This document shows positions 27,920 through 35,893 of a stretch of DNA of 64,000 nt, piece after piece. Numbering within the stretch: the first letter of the stretch is position 1; every line of letters begins with the position of its first letter. This DNA is from CBDCFV01 sp965216425. GTDB taxonomy: Bacteria > Chloroflexota > Dehalococcoidia > Lucifugimonadales > UBA3495. A program made the position numbers and the translations under genes. The DNA is taken from the NCBI GenBank assembly GCA_965216425.1, contig CBDCFV010000005.1, positions 186,001 to 250,000 of the forward strand. The letters are read 5' to 3'. Below the pieces are notes generated by a model. It had not been told where the DNA came from. It did not search any database and worked only from the letters and a program-made list of their open reading frames with translations.

Positions 27920-29146
27920 ATGGCTGAGCCCATCGCACAATGGCAATGGCCTTTCTACTCTCCCCAAGCACCCCAAAGGCGGGCCGACATGGCTTATGTC
28001 AACCTGATTCCTGACCGGTATACCAAGCATACCTTCGACCCATCTCGATACGAAGGTCTTGAGCCGGTTTCCTCCCGCGGAGCCGTCATCGAAGTCTGCA
28101 CCGACGGAGTGACGCTGGACCTATCGGGGGTCGTGCTGGACGGCGAAGGCTCCGGCGGAGTGGGCATCTCGGTCCACGACTGCAAAAACATCACGATCAT
28201 TAACGGCGTGGTCATAGGCTTTCACTACGGCATTCACGCCAATAACGTTAGCAACCTGAACATCCAAGGCTGCGTAGTGTCCGACAACACGAACCCCTTG
28301 GACGCCGGCTGGCTCTCCGATACAGAAGCGCCGGTCGAGGAAGGGTTCGGCGGCGGTATATATCTCTACAAGGTCTCGCGCAGCGTCATAGAGAATAACC
28401 AAGTCAACAACAACTTCAACGGCATCGGCTTAGTCCGGTCGGAACACAACGTGATCCGCGGAAATCACGCCTCCTACTGCGGCAACGTGGGGATTTACCT
28501 GCTGATGTCCAGCCGCAACGAGGTGCTGCACAACCTGGCGGAGCACTGCATCCGCTACACAGACCGTTTCTGGTGCGACACCGCCGACTCCGCGGGGATT
28601 CTCTTGGAGAACGGCTCCAACCATAACCGGATTGTCGGCAACAGCCTGCGCTACAGCGGCGACGGGCTCTTCATCCGCGGAGGCAACCGTCTCCCTTCCA
28701 ACCACAACCTCATCTCCGGCAACGACGCCAGCTATTCCCCCAACAACGCCTTCGAGGCCGTCTTCTCCGCCCATAACACCTTCGAAAACAACGTCGCCAA
28801 CTTCTCCAACTACGGCTTCTGGCTTGGCTATTCAACCAACACCACGGTTAGAAGGAACGAGATAAGAGCCAGCCGATTCGACGGCATAGCCATAGAACAC
28901 GGGCAAGACAACCGCATCGAAGACAACAGAATTGAGAGGAATCGGAACGGCATCCGCCTTTGGAGCGGTCCCGCGCCGGAAGGACAGGTGAGCCGGGACT
29001 TGCCGCCACGCAACTACGCCATTTCAGGAAATCAGATTAAGGATTCCCGAGACTGTGGGATATTGGTAACGGCAGACCATGAAGTCAGTCTCAAGGAAAA
29101 CGGTTTTCAACGCAACCGGAGGGACTACGTGAGCCAGCCTGTCTGA
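27920..29146 (+). CDS. Right-handed parallel beta-helix protein (NosD/CASH-like)
   Basis: 408 residues from this start. From about residue 60 on it is a chain of about 20-25-residue coils with the N-x-I/V-x-G-N pattern, such as IIRN/VIENNQVNNNFNGIGL, NVIRGNHASY and NRIEDNRIERNRNGIRL. This marks a pectin-lyase-like beta-helix that binds or cleaves polysaccharide. No signal peptide is evident. A start at 27989 (MAYVNLIPD) is also plausible, since TATAAT overlaps the first ATG. It runs divergently from the SDR gene. Confidence 0.8.
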   Translation: MAEPIAQWQWPFYSPQAPQRRADMAYVNLIPDRYTKHTFDPSRYEGLEPVSSRGAVIEVCTDGVTLDLSGVVLDGEGSGGVGISVHDCKNITIINGVVIGFHYGIHANNVSNLNIQGCVVSDNTNPLDAGWLSDTEAPVEEGFGGGIYLYKVSRSVIENNQVNNNFNGIGLVRSEHNVIRGNHASYCGNVGIYLLMSSRNEVLHNLAEHCIRYTDRFWCDTADSAGILLENGSNHNRIVGNSLRYSGDGLFIRGGNRLPSNHNLISGNDASYSPNNAFEAVFSAHNTFENNVANFSNYGFWLGYSTNTTVRRNEIRASRFDGIAIEHGQDNRIEDNRIERNRNGIRLWSGPAPEGQVSRDLPPRNYAISGNQIKDSRDCGILVTADHEVSLKENGFQRNRRDYVSQPV

Positions 29147-29158
29147 TTTAAGCCGCCT

Positions 29159-30031
29159 CTATCTGTCGTCCGGCAATCGAGTGGCCACCGTCCCTATGGA
29201 CGGTGGCGGCCAGTCCCCGGTCAGGTAGTCGTAAAGGTTGGCGGCGCTGATGCGCATTACCATTGGCGCAAGACCTTCCTGCTCCATGTCCATAGGGTAC
29301 CTGTCGGTCAGCTTGGTCAGGCTTGCAACCGCTTCATCCTTCGACATGCCCCGGTTTACCGCGTCCTGCACATAGTCCTTCCATTCCATGATGAAAGCGC
29401 CCTGCTCGTCCAAGTAACCCTTGCCGCAGATGTCGCCGTGGCCCGGCACCAAAATCTCTTCATCCAGCTTGCGCAGGGACTCCAAGGCCGCCAGCCACAG
29501 GTCCGGATTGGCTTCGTGCAGCCAACTCTGTACTTTATGAAAGATGTTGTCGCTGGTGAAGACTACTCCTTCTTCTTTAACGGAGACGGACGCTTGATAG
29601 AGGGTATGGCCCGGCATGTGGACCATCTCAAAGGTATGGTCGCCGACGTGCAGGGTCATGGAGTCCTGAAACGTGATGACCGGCGGGTTCGCCCGGTACC
29701 CTTCAAGCAAAGCCGGTTCTTCCGGCCCGAAAGTGCCCACCCTGGCGGCGTGGTCGGCCATGTCGGTATTGAGGATGCGGGTCCTGACGCCTTCGTGGGC
29801 AATCACCGGGGCGTCGAAAAAGGCGTTTCCGGTCCAGTGGTCGCCGTGCGGTTCGGTGTTGATGATGTATCGCAACTGCCCGCGCTTTTCTATTTCAGCC
29901 TTCAACTGCATGGCGGTGCTGGGCTTGTGCGGTGTGTCTATCAAGACAATGCCGTCGGAGGTGGTCACGAAACCGAAGTCGCAGCCCCTTGCTTCAGTTT
30001 CAACGAATACATTGCTGGTCAGTTGCCGCAC
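29159..30031 (-). CDS. Metallo-beta-lactamase-fold hydrolase
   Basis: 290 residues in the MBL fold. The metal motif is EPHGDH (about residue 61), where the canonical HxHxDH has His in place of Glu. MPGHTLYQ (about 140), SDNIFH and VPGHGD (about 199) supply further ligands. Such variants with Glu at the first position form a known subgroup. The C-terminal alpha-helical region (about 225-280) is an extra segment. The substrate is unknown. Converges with the beta-helix gene. Confidence 0.85.
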   Translation of the reverse strand: MRQLTSNVFVETEARGCDFGFVTTSDGIVLIDTPHKPSTAMQLKAEIEKRGQLRYIINTEPHGDHWTGNAFFDAPVIAHEGVRTRILNTDMADHAARVGTFGPEEPALLEGYRANPPVITFQDSMTLHVGDHTFEMVHMPGHTLYQASVSVKEEGVVFTSDNIFHKVQSWLHEANPDLWLAALESLRKLDEEILVPGHGDICGKGYLDEQGAFIMEWKDYVQDAVNRGMSKDEAVASLTKLTDRYPMDMEQEGLAPMVMRISAANLYDYLTGDWPPPSIGTVATRLPDDR

Positions 30032-30129
30032 GATCAGACCTCCTGCAACCCGGATAACTTCGGGACTTCAATTCCAGCGAGCTTACTTCAGCCGTAAGCC
30101 AGCGTCAATCAGGGTTCCTCCGCCAAACA

Positions 30130-30147
30130 GGTTTTTGATTAAAAACC
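30130..30147. other. Palindrome upstream of the IscA-like gene
   Basis: GGTTTTTGATTAAAAACC is a perfect inverted repeat with a 4-nt centre. It lies about 40 bp before a likely promoter and could be an operator or a weak terminator on either strand. Confidence 0.35.
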
Positions 30148-30169
30148 ATGCCAAGCGGTTCGCTTAGCG

Positions 30170-30198
30170 TTGACTGTACATTTGCCGTATGATAGCCT
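30170..30198 (+). promoter_or_regulatory. Possible sigma-70 promoter for the IscA-like gene
   Basis: TTGACT (30170-30175), 17-bp spacer, TAGCCT (30193-30198). The -35 is good and the -10 weak. It lies 60 bp before the gene start. Confidence 0.35.
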
Positions 30199-30258
30199 AA
30201 CCGGACTGACCTGAAATCACATTCCTACTTGTATGGTCCCCTAAGGAGCGTTGAGCTA

Positions 30259-30636
30259 ATGCAAGTCACCGAACTGGCGATCGAACGGCTTCGAGAAGTC
30301 ATGGAAGAACAAGGGGAAAACGACAGCTCCCTTCGAGTCATTGCTATGCCGGCGGAGACCGGAGGCGTCCAGTACATGTTGACCATGGAAAAAGAGACCC
30401 AACCCGACGACACGGTTCTGAGCTTGGAAGGCGTCAATTTCTTGATGGACTCGGACAGCGCCCCGTTCTTGGAAGAAGCCACTATAGACTTCGTTGAGAA
30501 CTTGGGGGGAAGAGTAGGGTTCGTCATCAATAACCCCATGTTCGCTGCGGGCGGCGGCTGTGGTTGCGGCGGCGGTGGCTGCGGATGTGGCGGCGGCGGT
30601 TGTGGTTGTGGCGGCGGTGGTTGCGGCGGCCACTGA
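30259..30636 (+). CDS. HesB/IscA-like protein with Cys-Gly repeat tail
   Basis: 125 residues from MQVTELAIERL, with an A-type iron-sulfur carrier fold: strand pairs VIAMPAETGGVQYML and VNFLMDSDSAPFLEEATIDFVE. The first conserved Cys of IscA is absent; the segment reads PAETGG. After NPMFAAG the usual SCGCG ending is replaced by about 25 residues of GGGCGCGG units with seven Cys in three near-identical repeats and a final His. The DNA is also a tandem repeat here, so length may vary between strains. It may bind iron-sulfur clusters or metals through the tail. It is monocistronic, with a terminator 28 nt after the stop. Confidence 0.82.
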   Translation: MQVTELAIERLREVMEEQGENDSSLRVIAMPAETGGVQYMLTMEKETQPDDTVLSLEGVNFLMDSDSAPFLEEATIDFVENLGGRVGFVINNPMFAAGGGCGCGGGGCGCGGGGCGCGGGGCGGH

Positions 30637-30664
30637 CACACCGGTTTAAACTCGGACCACTTTG

Positions 30665-30692
30665 GAGGGCCGCGCTAGCGCGGCCCTCTTTT
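30665..30692 (+). terminator. Rho-independent terminator
   Basis: GAGGGCCGCGC / GCGCGGCCCTC pair almost without a loop, followed by TTTT (30689-30692). It ends the IscA-like transcript. Confidence 0.85.
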
Positions 30693-30699
30693 CGTTTCG

Positions 30700-30920
30700 C
30701 CCGTCATTCCCGCGCAGGCGGGGCGGGAATCCACCGCACCGTCGCCGCTGGACAGACAACCTGAAACGGAACGCCACCGGCAATAACAGGGCAATCGCGT
30801 TATAAAGTTTTGCCGCCCATTTAATCGTCATTCCCGCGAAGGCGGGGATCCACACTGTCTCCGATAGGTAAATTTACCCTTTCCAACGACTATGGATTCG
30901 TTTCCACGGGAATGACGGAA
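30700..30920. repeat. Cluster of CGTCATTCCCGCG REP units
   Basis: Three units: 30702-30735 and 30829-30853 in the forward orientation and about 30903-30917 in the reverse. They fill the gap before the second GGT gene. No open frame with coding character is seen. Confidence 0.6.
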
Positions 30921-31069
30921 GGTTCTGAAGCAGATTCGGCCTGTCTGGTGCACTGCCTGGTAAAACGTGATTGCCCTGCCACCAACAGCCGTCAGCTTGA
31001 CGCTTTGTGCCTCCCCCGACATAATCAACCGAACGTCTCTGTCGCAAAACCCGTCCGCAGGAGGTCCCG

Positions 31070-32809
31070 ATGACCCAGTCACCCCACGGCATCAACTACC
31101 AGTCTCACCGGCCCGTCGTCATGGGGCTTAACGGCATGGTCTCATCCGGGCACCCCCTGGCGTCACAAGCCGGCATAAGCATTTTGCAGAAGGGCGGCAA
31201 CGCAATTGACGCCGCCATAGCCACTGCGGCCGCTTTGAACGTGGTGGAGCCGCTTATGTCCGGCATCGGCGGTGACGGCTTCGTCATGGTCTACTGGAAG
31301 GATGCGGACCGCATCGACATCTGCAACGGCACCGGCGCGGCTCCTTACGCCGCAACCAGGGAGCGTTATTTGCCCGACGGGATACCCATGAAGGGAATGC
31401 TGAGCGTGTCGGTCCCCGGCCTCTTGGATAGCTGGCTGTCCAGCCATGCCAAGTACGGTGTGTTGTCTCTGGGAGAGGTATTGGCCCCTGCCATAGACCT
31501 GGCTGCCAACGGTTTCCCCACCAGCCACGTTCTGTCTCAGGCCATAGCCTCCGATCCTCTGTTGTGCAGCTTCCCTACATCCAAGGCGGTGTTTACGAAA
31601 GACGGCCGGCCAATGCGGCCCGGGGAGATTCTGCGGCAGGAAAACCTGGCGCGCACGTTCCAAGCAATAGCTGACGGCGGCAGGGATGCCTTCTACCAAG
31701 GCGACATAGCCCGGGCCATCGTGAAGTTCAGCGAAGAGCAGGGCGGACTGCTTACCACGCAGGACCTGGCCGACTCCCATTGCCGGTGGCAGCAGCCCAT
31801 CTCCACCACCTACCGCGGGCACACCGTATATGAAGCGCCGCCCAACTCCAGCGGCCATATCCTGCTCCAGGAACTTAACATGGTGGAGCAGTTCGACCTC
31901 AAGTCCATGGGTTGCAACTCTCCCGAGGCGATTCACCTGATGGTGGAAGCCAAAAAGCTGGCCTTCGCCGACCGCGAAACCTATGTCGCCGACCCCGAAT
32001 ACTTGGACATTCCCATCGCGGGGCTGGTCTCCAAGGACTACGCCAAGGAACGGGCCAAGTTGATAGACCCGGAGAGAGCGGCCCGCGAAGTGGCTGCCGG
32101 AGACCCGTGGCGGTATCAGGGAGTTGCCGGTAAACCCCGGGGAACCCTGGCCACCACCGGGGTGGGAGGCGCTGAGGAGGACACTACCTGCTTTGCCGTC
32201 GTAGACCGGTGGGGCAACGCCGTATGCCAATTGCAGAGCATCCAGAGCGCTTGGGGTTCCAGCCTCATCGCCGGGGACACTGGCGTATTGCTCAACAATC
32301 GCATGACCTATTGGCACCTCGAAGAAGGCCATGTTGACTGCCTCCAACCGGGAAGGCGGGTGCGCCACACCATGAACCCCGTGATGGTTTTCCGCCCGTC
32401 AGACCCCGGCTCAACCAACGGAGGGTCCGACGGTACGGCTCCGGGCCGCTTGGCAATGGTCTGCGGCACCCCCGGCGCGGATACTCAGGTTCAGACCAAC
32501 ATGCAGGTGATTACCCATGTGCTGGACTTTGGAATGACGGTCGCCGAAGCGGTGGAAGCTCCGCGCTGGCGGAACACCCACAACCCTACCGAGTCCACGT
32601 TCCCTCACATCTCTCCCAATGAACTTCACATGGAGAGCCGCTTTTCCCCGAAGACAAGGGCCGAATTGGAGAAGCGTGGTCATACCCTCAACATCATGGG
32701 GCCGTGGGAGGCCTCGGGCAGCGAAGTGATGATATGGGTGGACCAAGCTAACGGAGGGCTTCACGGCGCTTCCGATCCCAGGCGCGACGGCTATTCGGTA
32801 GGTTGGTAA
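31070..32809 (+). CDS. Gamma-glutamyltransferase family protein (second of two)
   Basis: 579 residues, GGT fold. It has GMVSSGHPLASQAG, GGNAIDAAIATAAALNVVEP, GIGGDGFVMVYW and the cleavage Thr in EEDTTCFAVVDRWGNAV (about residue 365), with QSAWGSSLIAG next. AGGAGGT precedes the ATG. No signal peptide is seen, so the site of action is unclear. It differs from the copy at 20317 by longer loops (for example a Gly/Ser/Pro insertion at about 440-465). Together the two suggest a role for gamma-glutamyl or N-acyl compound breakdown. Confidence 0.9.
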   Translation: MTQSPHGINYQSHRPVVMGLNGMVSSGHPLASQAGISILQKGGNAIDAAIATAAALNVVEPLMSGIGGDGFVMVYWKDADRIDICNGTGAAPYAATRERYLPDGIPMKGMLSVSVPGLLDSWLSSHAKYGVLSLGEVLAPAIDLAANGFPTSHVLSQAIASDPLLCSFPTSKAVFTKDGRPMRPGEILRQENLARTFQAIADGGRDAFYQGDIARAIVKFSEEQGGLLTTQDLADSHCRWQQPISTTYRGHTVYEAPPNSSGHILLQELNMVEQFDLKSMGCNSPEAIHLMVEAKKLAFADRETYVADPEYLDIPIAGLVSKDYAKERAKLIDPERAAREVAAGDPWRYQGVAGKPRGTLATTGVGGAEEDTTCFAVVDRWGNAVCQLQSIQSAWGSSLIAGDTGVLLNNRMTYWHLEEGHVDCLQPGRRVRHTMNPVMVFRPSDPGSTNGGSDGTAPGRLAMVCGTPGADTQVQTNMQVITHVLDFGMTVAEAVEAPRWRNTHNPTESTFPHISPNELHMESRFSPKTRAELEKRGHTLNIMGPWEASGSEVMIWVDQANGGLHGASDPRRDGYSVGW

Positions 32810-32897
32810 GCAGCAGCATATCAACCTCCCCTGGTAAACCTAGAGGCGGCAAAGCGCCACAAATAACCGGCCGCCGCGACTGTGTAAGGTGTGACTA

Positions 32898-33371
32898 ATG
32901 AAAATACCTGGTGAAAAAAGAAGCCAGCACCCGGACCAATGCGGCAACCTTGCCGGCGTCTTCGCCGAGTCCGTCCGGGACCACCACATGGACCTCGCAT
33001 GGTCCTTGTTGTCCAAAGAGACCCGCGGTATGCGGACCGGTGTATGGGCGACCCGCAACGACATCGACATGCAGGAAGCCTATCGGGCCGCCCATGACAA
33101 GGGACATGCCCGGCGCGCATCCATGTTGGAGGACTTTCGCATCACCGTCCTCAGGCTCTGGCCGCTGGAAGATTTGACCGACTTGGGCGTCGCCCCTACG
33201 ACGTACATGGACGACGATCACGCCTTCGCCTTCCTGCCCTTCGGCGTGACCCAGGACGAAAGCACGGTCTCCCACCGGCGGTTGATGTCCGGGTTGATAA
33301 TCCCCATGTTGCTGGAAGACGGCGAGTGGCGTGTAGACCTGCCCAGTTGGCGGTTCTTGGAAGAGGACTAG
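32898..33371 (+). CDS. Hypothetical protein, 157 residues
   Basis: Unrecognised. Predicted mixed alpha/beta with many charged residues: HHMDLAWSLLSKETRG, RRASMLEDFRITVLRLWPLE, then strands AFAFLPFGVTQDE and GEWRVDLPSWRFLEED at the C terminus. The last strand resembles the DGEWRVD ending of SnoaL/NTF2-like domains. No signal peptide or cysteine motif. It follows the second GGT gene by 88 nt on the same strand. Confidence 0.6.
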   Translation: MKIPGEKRSQHPDQCGNLAGVFAESVRDHHMDLAWSLLSKETRGMRTGVWATRNDIDMQEAYRAAHDKGHARRASMLEDFRITVLRLWPLEDLTDLGVAPTTYMDDDHAFAFLPFGVTQDESTVSHRRLMSGLIIPMLLEDGEWRVDLPSWRFLEED

Positions 33372-33389
33372 GGTTCTGTTGACATACCC

Positions 33390-33465
33390 CGTCATTCCCC
33401 CGCAGCACACGTCCCGCCATCCCCGTGCACTCCAACCGTCATTCCCGCGCAGGCGGGAATCCATA
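33390..33465. repeat. REP-like units before the HNH gene
   Basis: CCGTCATTCCCCCGC and CGTCATTCCCGCGCAGGCGGGAATCC lie between the hypothetical gene and the HNH gene. Confidence 0.6.
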
Positions 33466-33490
33466 GACTCCCAATGGGAGAGAACGTGAG

Positions 33491-33826
33491 TTGAAGGTCC
33501 ACTCGCCAAGCAAGGACGGAGAACGCCGGCGCGGCGCGCCCGGAGAAGCCGTGCATTGCGAACTGTGCGAGAGGGAAGTCGGCCACTACACCGTTCACCA
33601 CTTGGTTCCCAAGGCCGCCGGCGGCAAATTCGGCCCCACCGCCAAGCTTTGCCCCACCTGCCACCGCCAGCTTCACGCCCTCTTCTCAGTCAACGTGCTG
33701 GCCAAAGAACTGGGCTCCATCCAAGCCATCCGCGCCAACCCCCAGATGGCAGTCTACCTACGTTGGGCCAGGAAACAGAAGGGCGGCGCAAACTTCCGCG
33801 TTCGCCGCGCCAAAAACCGCCGCTGA
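33491..33826 (+). CDS. Small HNH endonuclease-like protein
   Basis: 111 residues. The zinc-binding pairs CELC (about 23-26) and CPTC (about 53-56) flank VHHLVPKAAGGK, giving the HNH core (His-His ... His in CHRQLHALF). A basic C-terminal tail (RWARKQKGG, RRAKNRR) could bind DNA. The start is TTG at 33491, following GGGAGAGAACG. Located at the edge of the accessory island. It could be a stand-alone nuclease of a mobile element or a defence nuclease. Confidence 0.75.
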   Translation: MKVHSPSKDGERRRGAPGEAVHCELCEREVGHYTVHHLVPKAAGGKFGPTAKLCPTCHRQLHALFSVNVLAKELGSIQAIRANPQMAVYLRWARKQKGGANFRVRRAKNRR

Positions 33827-33846
33827 CCCCAAGTCGCCCATGCCCT

Positions 33847-33917
33847 GTCAGCAGCCGGTTGCGCTCCCCAAGTCTGCACGTTAGCATTCTCCCAACCCCA
33901 ATCGTCAACCACCCCCG
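33847..33917 (+). repeat. 71-bp repeat, copy 1
   Basis: GTCAGCAGCCGGTTGCGCTC... to ...GTCAACCACCCCCG. It is nearly identical (about two differences) to 35731-35801, and its first 17 bases also occur at 35106-35122. Repetition flanks the decayed Cache gene and suggests duplication by recombination. Confidence 0.8.
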
Positions 33918-33993
33918 CACCAGGGCCTGTTCCAAGTCTTTTCCCACAACGTAGCCCAACCTCCTGACGATGTCCCACCCCCACCTAAACTAA

Positions 33994-34144
33994 AGAGCTT
34001 GTCTCAGAAGTCCAAGCCCTTCACGATAATCGGAGCAATAAGGGATTAGTTAGACGTATTATTGTGACTGATGGTTGACTTACTCCAGTATGGCATTTCA
34101 AAAGTACGATATTCGTTATTCAGAATACTTCTGAGACAAGCTCT
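33994..34144. mobile_element. MITE-like element C with perfect 18-bp inverted ends
   Basis: AGAGCTTGTCTCAGAAGT (33994-34011) and ACTTCTGAGACAAGCTCT (34127-34144) are exact inverted repeats bounding a 151-bp AT-rich non-coding element. TAA/AAA flanks could be a short target duplication. Only one copy is in this window. Its ends resemble those of small IS-derived elements (IS630-like TTGTCTCAGAA class), an inference. Confidence 0.75.
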
Positions 34145-34274
34145 AAAGCCAAATTGGGATGTGCATTTTGGGGTATATAAGACGACCGAAAGGACTCCGC
34201 GGCTCCTCTGGGCCCCAACTGGGCTGCCACCGACAGTGCGGTCTAGGGATATGTACTTTTCACATTGGATTTAG

Positions 34275-34446
34275 TTCAGTCATTCCCGTCTCCACCCCGT
34301 CATTCCCGCGCAGGCGGGAATCCATAGGCTTCAACCATCAACGAGTGGATGCCAGCAAGACTAGCCGGTTTTTGAGATAGCTTCTAAAGGATACTCAGGC
34401 TTAGTAATATCCTGAAAATCCTGATTCAGACAACTACTTTACGCAC
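34275..34446. repeat. Partial type A repeat followed by type B repeat (copy 2)
   Basis: CGTCATTCCCGCGCAGGCGGGAATCC, the CATCAACGAGTGGATGCCAGCAA block and the right end GGTTTTTGAGATAG, without a left end. Then comes ACTCAGGCTTAGTAATATCCTG and CCTGATTCAGACAACTACTTT (type B). The stretch 34145-34597 has no gene. Confidence 0.6.
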
Positions 34447-34597
34447 ACCCTGTCAGCTACCCGTTGCTCCACCCCCTCCACAACCTCGGATTGACCTACC
34501 CTCAAAAATCGGAGTATCGTGTTGGCGTCTTTCGGGGCTGTTCCCGCAGCCCGAAGGCCCCCGTATGGGTAATCCCGATTAACATTTGTGACTGACT

Positions 34598-35098
34598 TTG
34601 AGTGCTAAGATTGCCCCACTACTGCTGCTGGCCTTGCTGACCACCCTCGCTTGCAACGCCAGTGCGCCGACCCAGGAGGACTTGCGAAGCGAGGTGGTTT
34701 CCGCCCTCGATGCCTCGGCCTCAGAGTTGGCCGCAGACCAACCCGCCGATACAGCCACGTATACGGAACGCCTGCGGGCCCACCTGGATGCCAACCCCGC
34801 ATTCTACGGCAGTGCCGCGGCATTGCTCGATGACGACGAAAGGGTCACCGCCAGCCCCTACGTCTATCGCACTGCCGACGGCTACGCCACCTTGGACCTT
34901 GCCGTACCGTCCTACAGCATCGAGTCGCAGGAATAGCTCACGGCGCCATCGGCCGCAAACGTGGGCGTCTGGACGGACCCTTATTTTGATGCCGGAGGCG
35001 GTGAGATCTGGATGGTCACCCGTTCCGTTCCCGTTCGGGATGCCCAAGGCATCTTCGCCATCATCACCACCGACCTGCCCATTGAGGAACCTTCCTAA
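34598..35098 (+). pseudogene. Lipoprotein with Cache (PDC) sensor-like domain, interrupted by an in-frame TAG
   Basis: Starts (TTG) with a lipoprotein signal: LLLLALLTTLAC, Cys about residue 19. It continues through TYTERLRAHLDANPAFYGSAAAL and ends at TAG (34934-34936, codon 113). The same frame then goes on for 53 codons to a TAA at 35096 with VGVWTDPYFDAGGGEIWMVT and FAIITTDLPIEEPS, the classical end of a dCache/PDC sensor domain. So a nonsense codon interrupts an otherwise complete small extracellular sensor of about 166 residues. No kinase or chemotaxis domain is attached. The 3' end is duplicated at 35683. Confidence 0.7.
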
Positions 35099-35150
35099 CC
35101 TGTGTGTCAGCAGCCGGTTGCGTTCTGGTAGCGTTGCAATTCAGGCGGTT

Positions 35151-35552
35151 TCATCCCGGCCCGCAACCGCCATTCTCTCCCCCAACGTGGTCATTCCCGC
35201 TCAGCAGCTTCTCTACTTTATCTACGAACAATGCAACACGTTGCAGGTGTAGTTCCACAGTGGCCCGGGCCATCCTGCCTTCATAAAAGTTGCGATACAG
35301 GCCGTTCGCACTTTCAAACAGCACGTTGAAATCTGTGTCCCCGGTTTCCTCCATTATCGTATCCACCGTTACTTGTAACGCCGCATGGTGCCTGTGGTTG
35401 ATTCCCCGTTCATCAGCCAAAGCTTTGATTATCTGAGCCGCTGCGCCCCAGCCCTTCTCCGAAGCCTGCAACAAGTCTCCCTGGCGGAATTCTTCCCGAG
35501 CCTGGCCTAAGTAGTGCCGGATTCGTTCATGGTATGTCTGTGTCTGTTGCAT
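35151..35552 (-). CDS. PaREP1/HEPN-like small protein
   Basis: 133 residues. The core DLLQASEKGWGAAAQIIKALADERG followed by HRHHAAL and NGLYRNFYEGRM is typical of the PaREP1-like helical family related to HEPN proteins, seen in archaea, cyanobacteria and Chloroflexota. It often sits beside toxin-antitoxin or mobile DNA. A paralogue is at 39735. The last 15 residues (GENGGCGPG) are atypical and may have been added by read-through into repeat DNA. Function unknown. Confidence 0.7.
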   Translation of the reverse strand: MQQTQTYHERIRHYLGQAREEFRQGDLLQASEKGWGAAAQIIKALADERGINHRHHAALQVTVDTIMEETGDTDFNVLFESANGLYRNFYEGRMARATVELHLQRVALFVDKVEKLLSGNDHVGGENGGCGPG

Positions 35553-35682
35553 GGCTTTCTTCCTTCTGTAGTACCTTGATGACTTCGGCTGGCCGGACCA
35601 TCTCTCTTATTTATGTATTGTATAACTCCATGTCTCCTTGTACTACAATTCTGCCACGACAGCCATTCCTAATAACCCTTCG

Positions 35683-35801
35683 CCGTCATTACCACCGACC
35701 TGCCCATCGAAGGACCCTCCTAACCAGTCTGTCAGCAACCGGTTGCGCTCCCCAAGTCTGCGCGTTAGCATTCTCCCAACCCCAATCGTCAACCACCCCC
35801 G
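35683..35801 (+). repeat. Duplicated 3' end of the Cache gene plus 71-bp repeat copy 2
   Basis: 35683-35728 repeats with changes the Cache 3' end (CACCGACCTGCCCAT... CCTCCTAACC). It is followed directly by the second copy of the 71-bp repeat (35731-35801). It marks a segmental duplication or a second decayed Cache gene immediately upstream of the RM-type gene. Confidence 0.65.
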
Positions 35802-35893
35802 TGCCAACCCAATCCGAAGCGCAAGCGTCCCATCCACCACAAGGACCAACCCGGAACGCGGGCGTCTCGCCCGCCCAAGTGGAGGTGCCGCCC

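Noticed and set aside
31163..32368. Long minus-strand open frame of about 400 codons
   Set aside because: Antisense to the second gamma-glutamyltransferase, no recognisable domain.
35534..35893. Upstream extension of the RM-type gene
   Set aside because: It reads through duplicated repeat DNA; the start at 35894 has an ideal ribosome binding site and family homology begins there.
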